Origin: Leifsonia sp040686855
GTDB lineage: Bacteria; Actinomycetota; Actinomycetes; Actinomycetales; Microbacteriaceae
DNA length: 64,000 nt
Direction: 5' to 3'
Assembly (NCBI RefSeq): GCF_040686855.1
Contig: NZ_JBFBOG010000002.1
Location: 186,001 to 250,000, forward strand
Shown here piece by piece: positions 32,478-41,457 of this stretch (position 1 is the stretch's first letter; the number at the start of each line of letters is the position of its first letter). The translations under genes and the position numbers were made by a program. The notes beneath the pieces are model-generated. The model did not search any database. It was not told the DNA's origin and saw only the letters and a program-made list of their open reading frames with translations.

Positions 32478-32911
32478 TCGTTCACATCTCCCAGCAGCGC
32501 GTACAGCGCATCCGCGTCCGGAGCCTCCAGCAGCTTCTGCACGTCGTCCTCCTCCGAGAAGAGGATGGCGATCTTGGACAGGATCTCCAGGTGCTCGTTG
32601 TTCTGCCCGGCGATGCCGACGACGAACCGCACCTCCTCGCCGCCCCAGTCGAGCGGCGAGGAGTAGCGGATGAAGGACAGCGCCGACCGCTTGATCTCGT
32701 CCTTGGACTCGTTGGTGCCGTGCGGGATGGCGAGGCCGTTCCCCATGAAGGTGGAGACGGTGTTCTCGCGGTCCTGCATCGAGTCGACGTAACCCGGCTC
32801 GACGGCGCCGGCGCGAACCAGCAGCTCACCCGCCTCGCGGATCGCGTCCTCCCGCGTGGTCGCGGAACCCGCGGCCACGACGTTCGCCCGGTCGAGAATC
32901 TGGTCGGTCAT
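32474..32911 (-). CDS. mtlF: Mannitol PTS enzyme IIA component
   Basis: A 145-residue IIA protein of the mannitol/fructose type. The phosphorylated His is in GLAIPHGTNESKDEI (about residue 65). It passes phosphate from HPr to the IIB domain of MtlA. It overlaps mtlA and mtlD by four bases on each side. Confidence 0.95.
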   Translation of the reverse strand: MTDQILDRANVVAAGSATTREDAIREAGELLVRAGAVEPGYVDSMQDRENTVSTFMGNGLAIPHGTNESKDEIKRSALSFIRYSSPLDWGGEEVRFVVGIAGQNNEHLEILSKIAILFSEEDDVQKLLEAPDADALYALLGDVNE

Positions 32912-34536
32912 TTGTTCGCGTTCTCCGTTTCAGCGTTCTGGGGGGTCTTCTGCTGGTTGGCGACGAGGTCGACGACCTCGTCGTACTTGGGGCTGTTCAT
33001 GAAGTTGTCGACCGACACGTGGAGCGAGTTCGGCGACTGGCCCTTCGCGCGGTCGGTGAGCTCGCGCTGCGTGATGACCAGGTCGGCGGTGCCGTCGAGG
33101 TTGCTGATGGCCTGGTTGGTCACCGTCACCCCTTCCACGCCGGCCTTCTTGATCTTGTTGCGCAGCACGGACGCGCCCATCGCGCTCGAACCCATCCCAG
33201 CGTCGCACGCGAACACGATGTTCTGCACCAGTCGCTTGGTGGCGTCGCCCTGGGCGTCGCCGGTGTCGTGCTCGCCCTCCTGGACCAGGCCCTCGAGGAT
33301 CGAGGACTCCTTGCCCTTGTTGGCCTCGGTCTGCGCGACGGCGGCCGACAGGTCGCCCGCGTTGCCCGCGGCGAGGTCGCGCTTGCGGCTGGCCCGCAGG
33401 ATGATCGACGCCACGATGAACGACACGGCGGCCGCGAGAACCACGGAGAGCGTCACGCCCACGAAGCTGTCCGCCGGGGTCTGCAGCAGCACCGCGATGA
33501 TCGATCCGGGCGAGGCCGGGGCACGCAGTCCCGAGTTGAAGGTGACGTTGGTCGCGATGCCGGTCATGCCGCCGAGGATGGCCGCGATGATGATGGCCGG
33601 CTTCATGAGCACGTACGGGAAGTAGATCTCGTGGATGCCGCCGACGAACTGGATCAGCGCCGCGCCCGGGGCGCTCGCCTTGGCGATGCCGAGGCCGAAG
33701 ATCGAGTAGGCGATCAGGATGCCGAAGCCGGGGCCGGGGTTGGCCTCCAGCAGGAACAGGATCGACTTGCCGGTCTGCTGCGCCTGCTCGACGCCCAGCG
33801 GGGTGAGCACGCCGTGGTTGATGGCGTTGTTGAGGAACAGCACCTTGCCCGGCTCGATCAGGATGCTCGCGAAGGGCAGCAGGTGCGCCGAGACGAGCCA
33901 GTTGACCGCTCCGCCCAGGACCGAGCTCAGCCACTCGACGATCGGCGCGATCCCGAAGAAGGCGGCGATCGAGAGCAGCATGCCGACGATGCCGGCGGAG
34001 AAGTTGTTGACCAGCATCTCGAAGCCGGCCTTGATCTTGCCCTCCCAGAGGCGGTCGACCTGCTTCATGACCCAGGCGGCGCCCGGGCCGAGGATCATGG
34101 CGCCGATGAACATCGGGATGGTGGATCCGACGATCACGCCCATGGTCGCGATCGCGCCCACGACGCCGCCGCGGACGCCGTAGACCATGCGGCCGCCGGT
34201 GTTCGCGATGAGCAGCGGGAGCAGGTACGTGATCATCGGGCCGACCAGGCCGACGTACTGCTGGAAGGTGTGGCCGCTCGGGTCCTGGGAGAGCACGGTC
34301 GCCGCGCCCTGCCAGCCGATCTTCGCCTGGTCGCCGAAGCCGCCGAGGATTGGGCTGATCGCCCATCCCGTGTTCTGCAGCCATCCGGTCGCGATGAACA
34401 GGGCCGTGATGAACCCCCACGCGATGAACGCGGGGATGTTCGGCATGACCATGTTGGAGAGGAAGGTGCCGAACCGCTGCACGTGGACGCGTGCACTGCT
34501 CGGCTTCTTCGGCGTCGTCGCTGTCGCCGTCGTCAT
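32908..34536 (-). CDS. mtlA: Mannitol PTS enzyme IICB component
   Basis: A 542-residue permease. The N-terminal IIC domain (residues about 15-350) carries the membrane helices and the substrate motif GGIHEIYFPYVLM. The C-terminal IIB domain has the phosphorylated Cys in IVFACDAGMGSSAMG. The IIA domain is a separate gene (mtlF). The ATG at 34536 follows AGAGGC; longer in-frame starts run into the ptsI gene. Confidence 0.95.
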   Translation of the reverse strand: MTTATATTPKKPSSARVHVQRFGTFLSNMVMPNIPAFIAWGFITALFIATGWLQNTGWAISPILGGFGDQAKIGWQGAATVLSQDPSGHTFQQYVGLVGPMITYLLPLLIANTGGRMVYGVRGGVVGAIATMGVIVGSTIPMFIGAMILGPGAAWVMKQVDRLWEGKIKAGFEMLVNNFSAGIVGMLLSIAAFFGIAPIVEWLSSVLGGAVNWLVSAHLLPFASILIEPGKVLFLNNAINHGVLTPLGVEQAQQTGKSILFLLEANPGPGFGILIAYSIFGLGIAKASAPGAALIQFVGGIHEIYFPYVLMKPAIIIAAILGGMTGIATNVTFNSGLRAPASPGSIIAVLLQTPADSFVGVTLSVVLAAAVSFIVASIILRASRKRDLAAGNAGDLSAAVAQTEANKGKESSILEGLVQEGEHDTGDAQGDATKRLVQNIVFACDAGMGSSAMGASVLRNKIKKAGVEGVTVTNQAISNLDGTADLVITQRELTDRAKGQSPNSLHVSVDNFMNSPKYDEVVDLVANQQKTPQNAETENANK

Positions 34537-34565
34537 TTCGGTGCCTCTTTCTGGTGTGTCGGGGG

Positions 34566-36239
34566 TTAGGAGGTGAACCGCTCGGCGGCCGCGCGGACCG
34601 CTTCCCGGGCTTCGGCCGCGCCATCGGCGGCCAGGGCGGTCTCGGCCAGGGATCGGGCCTGTCCGAGGGTGTAGCGCTTGAGGGAGAGCCGCACGTCGGC
34701 CAGGGCCGCCGGCGACATGGAGAGGGTGGTGGCGCCGAGTCCGACGAGCACCACGGCGAGCAGCGGGTCCGCTGCCGCCTCGCCGCAGATCCCGACCGGC
34801 TTGCCATGCGCGACGCCCGCCGCGCCGACCTCGCCGATCAGGCGGAGGACGGCGGGATGCCACGGGTCCTGGAAGCCGGCGACCGAGCCGAGCAGGCGGT
34901 CGGCCGCGAGGGTGTACTGCGTGAGGTCGTTGGTCCCGATGGACGCGAAGTCGGCCACCTGCAGGACGCGGTCGGAGAGCAGCGCGGCCGAGGGGACCTC
35001 GACCATGACGCCGACCGTCTTGAGGCCGTACTCGCGGCCCAGCTCGGTGAAGTAGCGCGTCTCCTCGACGGTGGACACCATCGGCGCCATGACCCAGAGG
35101 TCGGCGTCCGTCTGCGCGTCCGCTTCGGCGAGGGCCGTCAGCTGCTCGCGGAGGATGTCCTCGTTGGCGCGCAGCGAGCGCAGGCCGCGGAGGCCCAGGG
35201 CCGGGTTGTCCTCGTGGGCGTCGTTGAGGAATTCCAGCGGCTTGTCCGCGCCGGCGTCGAGCACGCGGACGACGACCTTCTTGCCGCCGAACGCGCTCAG
35301 GAGCTTGATGTACTGCTCGCGCTGCTGCTCCACGGTGGGCGCCATGCGCGCGTCGAGGAACAGGAACTCGGTGCGGAACAGCCCGACGCCCTCGGCGCCC
35401 GCGGCGACCGCGCCCTCGGCGCCTTCGGCCGAGCCGAGGTTCGCCAGCAGCGGGATGGCCGTGCCGTCCGCCAAGGCGCCCGGCTCGACGCCGCCCGCGA
35501 GCGCGGCCGCGCGCTCGTCGATGCGGCGCTGCGCGTCGGCGCGCTGGTCGTCGGTGGGGGCGACGGTGACGGTGCCGGATGCCGCATCCACGACGACCTC
35601 GTCGCCGTCGGCCAGCTGGTCCGCGCCCGCGGCGCCGACCACGGCGACGATGGACTTCTCGCGCGCCAGGATCGCGGTGTGCGAGGTCGGCCCGCCCTCC
35701 TTGGTCACCAGACCGAGCACCTTCGTCAGGTCGAGCAGGGCGGTGTCGGCGGGGGCGAGGTCGTGGGCGACCAGGATGTACGGCTCGTCCGAGTGGGGGA
35801 CGCCCGGCGCGGGCTTGCCCTCCAGCGCCGCGACGACGCGCTGCGAGACATCGTCGAGGTCGCCGGCGCGCTCGCCCATGTAGCCGCCGAGGTCCTTCAG
35901 CATGTCGCGGAAGACCGCGAAGCCCTCGAACACGGCGCGCTCGGCGGTCTTCCCGCCGTCGATCCGGGAGGCGACGTCGTCGGCGAGGGTGGAGTCCTCG
36001 GCCATCATCGACTGCGCCTCGAGCACGTCGGCCGCGGTCCCGCTGACGGTGGACGCGCGCTCGCGGAGGTCGGCGGCGACCGTGGCCACCGCCTCCTGGA
36101 CGCGCGCCTTCTCCTCGTCAGGGGTGCGCGTGCTCGGCTGGTCGGCCGGCTCGGGCAGCGGGGCCGACATCCGCAGGACGCGGCCGATGGCGACGCCCTG
36201 GCCGATGCCGGCGCCGGTGAGAGTGGATGAATCGCTCAT
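34566..36239 (-). CDS. ptsI: Phosphoenolpyruvate-protein phosphotransferase (PTS enzyme I)
   Basis: A 557-residue soluble enzyme I, full length. The active-site His is in GGPTSHTAILAR (about residue 190) and the PEP-binding signature is FSSIGTNDLTQY-like (DFASIGTNDLTQYTLA). It starts phosphate transfer from PEP to HPr. It lies 2 bases after ptsH and 29 bases before mtlA, so the general PTS proteins are transcribed with the mannitol-specific ones. Confidence 0.95.
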   Translation of the reverse strand: MSDSSTLTGAGIGQGVAIGRVLRMSAPLPEPADQPSTRTPDEEKARVQEAVATVAADLRERASTVSGTAADVLEAQSMMAEDSTLADDVASRIDGGKTAERAVFEGFAVFRDMLKDLGGYMGERAGDLDDVSQRVVAALEGKPAPGVPHSDEPYILVAHDLAPADTALLDLTKVLGLVTKEGGPTSHTAILAREKSIVAVVGAAGADQLADGDEVVVDAASGTVTVAPTDDQRADAQRRIDERAAALAGGVEPGALADGTAIPLLANLGSAEGAEGAVAAGAEGVGLFRTEFLFLDARMAPTVEQQREQYIKLLSAFGGKKVVVRVLDAGADKPLEFLNDAHEDNPALGLRGLRSLRANEDILREQLTALAEADAQTDADLWVMAPMVSTVEETRYFTELGREYGLKTVGVMVEVPSAALLSDRVLQVADFASIGTNDLTQYTLAADRLLGSVAGFQDPWHPAVLRLIGEVGAAGVAHGKPVGICGEAAADPLLAVVLVGLGATTLSMSPAALADVRLSLKRYTLGQARSLAETALAADGAAEAREAVRAAAERFTS

Positions 36240-36241
36240 GA

Positions 36242-36508
36242 TCAGGCGTCGTGGTCCGTGGCCAGGATCTCGGCCAGGTCGTCGAGGACGGCCTCGCCGT
36301 TGTCCGCGTCGGTGGTGAGCACGATCTTGTCGCCGTGGTCGATGCCCAGCGAGATCACGCCCAGGATGCTGCCGGCGTCGACGGTCTTGCCGCCCTCCTT
36401 GGTCAGCTTCACCTTCGCGCCCGAGCCGTTGACCGCCTCGACGAAGAGCTTCGCCGGGCGGGCGTGCAGCCCGTGCGCCGATCCGACGGTGATGATCCGT
36501 TCAGCCAT
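36242..36508 (-). CDS. ptsH: PTS phosphocarrier protein HPr
   Basis: An 88-residue HPr. His15 lies in HGLHARPA and the regulatory Ser in GSILGVISLG (residue 47). The start is decided by the ribosome site: AAGGAG is 9 bases from the ATG at 36508 but only 3 from the one at 36514, and only the later start gives the standard His15 numbering. Confidence 0.95.
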   Translation of the reverse strand: MAERIITVGSAHGLHARPAKLFVEAVNGSGAKVKLTKEGGKTVDAGSILGVISLGIDHGDKIVLTTDADNGEAVLDDLAEILATDHDA

Positions 36509-36572
36509 GGTCATGATCTCCTTCGCTCCGTGCCGGCCGGGATGGCCGCCCCCATTCTTCGAATGGCTCTGC

Positions 36573-36881
36573 TCATACTGTCGTCGCCTTGGCGCTGAGG
36601 GCCAGGTCCAGTGCGCGCTCGCCGTCGAGGGCCGCGGGGGAGACGGGGGGCAGCACGGCGACGGCGGTGCCGGTGGCGGCCGCGCGCTCGCGCAGGCCGG
36701 GGACGGCGTACTCGAGGTGCGCGCCGACGAGGACGACGTCCACGCCGTCCAGGGAGTCCAGCTGGCTGGCGCTGCCGGGCTCGACCTCGACGATCGCCCC
36801 GCGGGTCCGGGCGGCGCTGCGCAGCTTGACGGCCACGAAGGTGCTGGACGCGCCGGCGCCGCAAACAACCACGATCCTCAT
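36573..36881 (-). CDS. PTS lactose/cellobiose-type IIB-like protein
   Basis: A 102-residue protein with the IIB P-loop VVCGAGASSTFVAVKL; Cys8 would be phosphorylated. It heads the mannitol operon, 64 bases before ptsH, and has no IIC or IIA partner of the lactose type in the window. It may serve another permease or have a regulatory role. GGAAAGG stands before the ATG. Confidence 0.82.
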   Translation of the reverse strand: MRIVVVCGAGASSTFVAVKLRSAARTRGAIVEVEPGSASQLDSLDGVDVVLVGAHLEYAVPGLRERAAATGTAVAVLPPVSPAALDGERALDLALSAKATTV

Positions 36882-37042
36882 CGATCTTGCCTTTCCGGGG
36901 TGGAGCTCATGGGACGTCGATCATGGTCTCTCCGGCTCGCGGCACGGTTCCAGCAGCGTTTCTTCCGGGGGTGCGGAAAGATGGGCGGAACTCCCGGCGG
37001 CGGCCCGGCGGAGTGGTTGACTCGTCTCGGAAGGTGGTCCCG

Positions 37043-38947
37043 GTGGCGCTCTCGGCGAAGCAGACGAGGATGCTCGACATCCTCGCGCGTCGTGCTGCCT
37101 GGGTGACGGCGGGCGAGCTCGCGCGCGACATCGGCGTGACGACCCGCAGCATCCGGTCGTACGCCGCCGCACTCGGCGAACTGGTCGAGTCCGGACCGAG
37201 CGGCTACCGGGTCAAGACGGACGCGTACGCCGCCTACCTGGCCGGCGACGGCACCTCGGAGGCGGGCACCGCGGGGTCGCCGCAGGAGCGGCTGGTCTTC
37301 CTGGTCCGCCGTCTGCTCGATGAGCCCGAGGGCGTGGACGTGTACGAGACCGCCGAGAGCCTGTTCGTCTCCGACTCCACCATCGAATCCGACCTGACCC
37401 GGATGCGCGGGCTGCTCGCGGGCACCGAGCTGTCGCTGGAGCGGCACGGCGCCACGGTGCAGCTGCTCGGGCCGGAGATCGCCCGGCGCAAACTGCTCAG
37501 CCGCCTGTTCCGCGACGAGATGCGGCAGAGCGTGGTGGATGTGGCGCGGATCCAGGAGGCCTTCGGATCGCAGGGGCTGGCCGAGTTCAAGTCCGACTTG
37601 GTGGCGATGCTGGATGCGCGGGGCTTCTTCGTCAACGAGTACGGCATCAACGACGTGCTGCTGCACATGGCGGTCGCCCTCGACCGCGTTGCCAAGGACC
37701 GGGTGCTGCCCACGGTCGAGGAGCCGGAGGCGAGCGAGACCATCCGCTCGCTCGCCCGCGACCTCGGCGAGCTGATCGAGCGGCACTTCGGCACCGCCCT
37801 GGACCCCACCGAGCTGCGCTACCTCGCCATCCTGATGCGCACGCGGGTGATCGCCCCCGGCGCGGGACGCGACACTGTCGCGGAGTTCGTCAGCCCCGCC
37901 GACCTGGAGGTGGTCCGCGGCATCATCGACCGCGCGTCCACCGAGTACCTGGTCGACCTGCACGACGAGGACTTCATCGTGCGGCTGACCCTCCACGTCC
38001 AGAATCTGATCGCGCGGGCGCACGAGAACACGTACTCGCGCAATCCGCTCACCCGGTCCATCAAGAGCTCGTACCCGATGATCTACGAGCTGGCCGTCTA
38101 CATCGCGAGCCGGCTGCAGGCGGCGGAGGGCATCGCCGTCAACGACGACGAGATCGCCTACATCGCGATGCACGTCGGCGCCTACCTGGAGCAGCAGTCG
38201 CGGCGGCGGGATGCGGTCACCTGCGCGGTGGTGTGCCCGAACTACTACGACATGCACATCCTGCTGCGCGATCGGCTCGAGAGCACGCTCGGCGACGAGC
38301 TCGACATCACCAGCGTCATCACGTCGACCGACGCCGACTGGGATGCGATCGACGCGGACCTCGTGCTGACGACGATCGACCCGCTGGTCCGGCGCGAGAA
38401 CACGGTCATCGTGCAGCCGTTCCTGACCGAGACGGATGTGGAGCACGTGCGGCAGGCCGCCTCCCGCATCCGCCGCCAGCGCCACCGCGCGCGCATCAAG
38501 AGCGAGCTGCTGGAGTACTTCGACGAGACCCTGTTCCTGCGCAACTTCTACGCGCGCGACCCCATCACGATGATCCGCGCCCTCGGCGACCGGATGATCG
38601 CGGCCGGGGCCATCGACCAGGAGTACGTGGATCAGACGGTCGAGCGCGAGCAGATGTCGTCGACGGCGTTCACCGACTCGCTCGCGGTGCCGCACTCCAT
38701 GACGATGAGCGCCAAGCGGACGGCGATCGCGATCGTGGTCAACGACACCGCGATCGACTGGGGCGACGCGCGCGTGAACGTGATCGCGTTCATCGCCTTC
38801 TCGGCGGAGGGACGTGCATCCTTCCAGACCGTGTTCGACCAGTTCGTCGAGGTCTTCTCCGACCGAGACGCCGTCCTGGCCCTGATCCGCCGCGCCGACA
38901 CCTTCACCGCATTCATCGACGAGCTCGTCCGCATGATCGACGCCTGA
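37043..38947 (+). CDS. mtlR: BglG/MtlR-type PRD transcriptional regulator
   Basis: A 634-residue activator divergent from the mannitol PTS operon. The order is an N-terminal HTH (VTAGELARDIGVTTRSIRSY), a second winged helix (VYETAESLFVSDSTIESDL), two PRD domains with His in RHFGTAL and AMHVGAYLE, a GatB-like IIB domain (CAVVCPNYYDM) and a C-terminal IIA domain (DSLAVPHSM). PTS phosphorylation of these sites should tune its activity to mannitol and glucose supply. The GTG at 37043 follows GGAAGG; upstream in-frame codons are unlikely. Confidence 0.9.
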   Translation: MALSAKQTRMLDILARRAAWVTAGELARDIGVTTRSIRSYAAALGELVESGPSGYRVKTDAYAAYLAGDGTSEAGTAGSPQERLVFLVRRLLDEPEGVDVYETAESLFVSDSTIESDLTRMRGLLAGTELSLERHGATVQLLGPEIARRKLLSRLFRDEMRQSVVDVARIQEAFGSQGLAEFKSDLVAMLDARGFFVNEYGINDVLLHMAVALDRVAKDRVLPTVEEPEASETIRSLARDLGELIERHFGTALDPTELRYLAILMRTRVIAPGAGRDTVAEFVSPADLEVVRGIIDRASTEYLVDLHDEDFIVRLTLHVQNLIARAHENTYSRNPLTRSIKSSYPMIYELAVYIASRLQAAEGIAVNDDEIAYIAMHVGAYLEQQSRRRDAVTCAVVCPNYYDMHILLRDRLESTLGDELDITSVITSTDADWDAIDADLVLTTIDPLVRRENTVIVQPFLTETDVEHVRQAASRIRRQRHRARIKSELLEYFDETLFLRNFYARDPITMIRALGDRMIAAGAIDQEYVDQTVEREQMSSTAFTDSLAVPHSMTMSAKRTAIAIVVNDTAIDWGDARVNVIAFIAFSAEGRASFQTVFDQFVEVFSDRDAVLALIRRADTFTAFIDELVRMIDA

Positions 38948-38956
38948 CCCACCCCC

Positions 38957-39012
38957 GAGTACACAAAGAGTGCACGCCGACCGCGTGGTCAACGTGCACT
39001 CTTTGCGTACTC
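38957..39012. terminator. Long inverted repeat at a convergent junction
   Basis: Two 19-base arms (38957-38975 and 38994-39012) pair with a single A:C mismatch around an 18-base loop, between the convergent mtlR and lipoprotein genes. There is no T-run, so it may stop transcription from both sides by structure alone. It resembles the junction repeat at 42511-42566. Confidence 0.6.
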
Positions 39013-39037
39013 GACGGCGGGCGCCGAGCGGGTGGTA

Positions 39038-39484
39038 TTAGTTAGCGGTGACGGCGTAGGTGACCGAGACGCCGGGGGTCTTCACCGAGACGGTGTACTT
39101 GTCGTTGGTGTAGACGGCCGCGGAGTCGGTGCCGCCGGCCTGCTCGGTGTAGCCCTTCGCCTTCAGCGCGGAGGTGGCGTCGGCGAAGCCGTTCTTGCCC
39201 TTCGGCTGCACGGTGACCGACCAGCCGTTGTCCTTGTCGCCGCGGGCGACCACGACGGTGCCCTCGACGAGCGGCACGTCGTTCTTCGGGAAGTCGGCGG
39301 GCAGCTCCTCGGACTTCTGATCGGAGCCCGAGCCGGCCTCTGCGGTGGCCTTGGCCGACGAGGACGACCCCGGCGTCTCCGGAGTGACGTAGTTGCTGTT
39401 GCCGTTGGACGAGCAGCCGGCCAGCGTGGCGATGGTCAGGGCCGCGACGATGGCGGCCGGAACGAACGGATTACGTGTGCGCAT
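39038..39484 (-). CDS. Lipoprotein of unknown function
   Basis: A 148-residue protein with a lipoprotein signal (lipobox LAGC, Cys about 23), a Ser/Gly/Thr-rich linker and a small C-terminal domain of alternating strands (VEGTVVVARG, WSVTVQPKG, YTVSVKTPG). The function is not recognised. It faces outward on the membrane. Confidence 0.8.
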   Translation of the reverse strand: MRTRNPFVPAAIVAALTIATLAGCSSNGNSNYVTPETPGSSSSAKATAEAGSGSDQKSEELPADFPKNDVPLVEGTVVVARGDKDNGWSVTVQPKGKNGFADATSALKAKGYTEQAGGTDSAAVYTNDKYTVSVKTPGVSVTYAVTAN

Positions 39485-39581
39485 GTGAATTCCTAGTGCT
39501 GTATGAGGTGCGGTATCGCAACCACTCAGCCTACTCGCGCACGCCGGCCCGCGCGGGACAGTGCCTGCACGGAACTTTCGT

Positions 39582-40259
39582 TCAGCCCATGAGGAGCTGG
39601 CTCAGCTGATCGGCGGAATGCACGACCGCAATCGCGCCCGCCGCCTCGGCGGGGGAGCCGTAGCCCCACTCGACGAGGATGGTCGGCAGACCGTGCGCGC
39701 CCGCGCCCTCCACGTCGTACGCCCGGTCGCCCACCATGACGGTGTGGTCGAGGTCGACGCCGCGCTCGCCGAGGCGGCGCAGGGCCTCGGCCACGACGTC
39801 CGCCTTCGCGCTGCGGCTCTCGTCCTCGGTCGCGCCGGTGATGACGTCGAAATACTTCGCGAGACCGAAGTGCTCGAGGATGCGCGTGGCCTGGATCTCC
39901 GGCTTGCTCGTCGCCAGCGCGATCGGGATGCCGGAGGCGTGGACGCGCTCCAGCAGGCCGCGGATGCCCGGGAAGACGGCCGAGTCGAGGGCGCCGTGCT
40001 CGGCGTAGTCCGCACGGTAGACGGCGAGCGCTTCGCGCGCCTCCGGCTCGGTCATGCCGCCGAACTTCTCGAGCGAATCGAGCAGCGGCGGTCCGACGTA
40101 CTCGAGCAGCTGGGCGGGGGTCGGCACGGGTCGGCCCAGCGCCGCGAACATGCGGGCGAGCGAAGAGGTGATGCCGGGGGCGGAGTCGGTGAGGGTGCCG
40201 TCGAGGTCGAACAGGATGCAGGTCCAGGTGCGGGTGACGGTGGGGGTCGGGTTGGTCAT
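39582..40259 (-). CDS. HAD family hydrolase (phosphoglycolate phosphatase-like)
   Basis: A 225-residue phosphatase with all HAD motifs: the nucleophile loop LFDLDGTLTDSAPG, motif II ALATSKPE, the Lys and motif IV MVGDRAYDVEGA. The helical cap type is that of Gph/PGP-like enzymes. The likely substrate is a small phosphoester; the exact one is open. Confidence 0.9.
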   Translation of the reverse strand: MTNPTPTVTRTWTCILFDLDGTLTDSAPGITSSLARMFAALGRPVPTPAQLLEYVGPPLLDSLEKFGGMTEPEAREALAVYRADYAEHGALDSAVFPGIRGLLERVHASGIPIALATSKPEIQATRILEHFGLAKYFDVITGATEDESRSAKADVVAEALRRLGERGVDLDHTVMVGDRAYDVEGAGAHGLPTILVEWGYGSPAEAAGAIAVVHSADQLSQLLMG

Positions 40260-40296
40260 AGCGGTCCTACTGTATGTCAGGTATCTGGGGCCCGGG

Positions 40297-40722
40297 TCAG
40301 CGCTCGCTGAGGGCGGACTCGATGTGTGAGCGCGCGACGACCATGGTGTGCTCCGCTCCCGGGTCGAACTGCACGGCCACGAAGTCGGCGGTGCGGATGA
40401 AACCGAGGGCTTCCAGCGCCGGCACGATGACGGCCTGGACGCGCGCGCCCTCGCCCTCCGCGGTCTGCGCGACGGCGGCTCGGAGCGCGTTCATCGAGGT
40501 GAAGAGCGGGAGCACCGCCTCGCCGGTGGTGGAGCTGATCGTGCGGAGGCGCGTGTCCTGCGGGGTGGACCCGGTCACGTCCACGACCAGGCCGCCCTTC
40601 GTCGCGGCGGTGAGCAACGCGTCCAGGTTCTCGAGCGTCGGCTCGGCCGTGATCGCGGCCAGCGCCTTCTTGACGGGGCCGTTCTCGTAGCTCTGCGGGA
40701 AGCGCGGTGCCGGGCGGGCCAT
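40297..40722 (-). CDS. SseB family protein
   Basis: A 141-residue soluble protein with the SseB N-terminal-domain pattern (LDALLTAATKGGLVVDVTG, LPLFTSMNALRAAV, ALGFIRTADFVAVQF). Its role is unknown in actinobacteria. Its start overlaps the stop of nucS by one base in an ATGA, so both come from one message; it is often the neighbour of nucS in this group (recollection, not checked). Confidence 0.8.
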   Translation of the reverse strand: MARPAPRFPQSYENGPVKKALAAITAEPTLENLDALLTAATKGGLVVDVTGSTPQDTRLRTISSTTGEAVLPLFTSMNALRAAVAQTAEGEGARVQAVIVPALEALGFIRTADFVAVQFDPGAEHTMVVARSHIESALSER

Positions 40723-41417
40723 CAGAACAGCCTGCTGTCGCTGTCGTCGAGGCCGCGCATCGCGTCGTAGTCGAGCACCAGGCAGCGGATGCCGCGGTCC
40801 TCGGCGAGGGTGCGGGCCTGCGGCTTGATCTCCTGCGCGGCGAACACGCCGGTCACCGGCGCGAGGTGCGGGTCGCGGTTCATCAGCTCCAGGTAGCGGG
40901 TCAGCTGCTCGACGCCGTCGATGTCGCCGCGGCGCTTGAGCTCGACCGCCACCGCGGCTCCCTGACCGTCGCGGGCGAGGATGTCCACGGGACCGATCGC
41001 GGTCATGTACTCGCGGCGGACCAGCACGTGGCCGTCGCCCAGCAGGTGGATCTGCTCGGCGAGGAGCTTCTGCAGGTGCGCCTCCACGCCGTCCTTCTGG
41101 AGCCCGGGGTCGACGCCGAGGTCGTGCGCGGTGTCGCTCAGGATCTCGTGGATGGACACCACGAGCATGTCCGCCGTCTTCGCCTGGGTGACGCGCCACA
41201 CCTCGCGGATGCCGGCCGCCTGCTGCAGTTCGTCCGGCTCGTCGACCGTGAGGGTGCAGGGCGGGCTCATCCAGTTGAGGGGCTTGTAGGAGCCGCCGTC
41301 GGAGTGGACGAGGAGGCTGCCGTCGGCCTTCAGCATCAGCAGGCGGGTGGCCAGGGGCAGGTGCGCGCTGAGCCGGCCGGCATAGTCGACGGAGCAGGTG
41401 GCAATGACGAGACGCAC
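40722..41417 (-). CDS. nucS: NucS/EndoMS mismatch-specific endonuclease
   Basis: A 231-residue nuclease that replaces MutSL mismatch repair in many actinobacteria. The C-terminal nuclease core has GPVDILARD...VAVELKRRGDIDGVEQLTRYLE (the Asp, Glu and Lys of a PD-(D/E)xK site). The extreme C-terminus ends in DSRLF, which fits a sliding-clamp binding tail. The GTG at 41417 lies 6 bases behind TAGGAT, so the mRNA is likely leaderless. Confidence 0.95.
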   Translation of the reverse strand: MRLVIATCSVDYAGRLSAHLPLATRLLMLKADGSLLVHSDGGSYKPLNWMSPPCTLTVDEPDELQQAAGIREVWRVTQAKTADMLVVSIHEILSDTAHDLGVDPGLQKDGVEAHLQKLLAEQIHLLGDGHVLVRREYMTAIGPVDILARDGQGAAVAVELKRRGDIDGVEQLTRYLELMNRDPHLAPVTGVFAAQEIKPQARTLAEDRGIRCLVLDYDAMRGLDDSDSRLF

Positions 41418-41423
41418 CGGAAC

Positions 41424-41429
41424 ATCCTA
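41424..41429 (-). promoter_or_regulatory. -10 box of a leaderless promoter (nucS)
   Basis: TAGGAT on the minus strand, 6 bases before the GTG at 41417. The divergent lactonase gene begins only 41 bases away with TTGGAT 6 bases before its ATG, so the two promoters nearly touch. Confidence 0.55.
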
Positions 41430-41457
41430 CGTGCGCGCGCGGTGGTTGGATGGGCGC

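Noticed and set aside
36511..36864. Alternative minus-strand frames over the IIB-like gene
   Set aside because: Only the frame at 36573-36881 shows the IIB Cys P-loop; the others are Arg/Ala-rich shadows.
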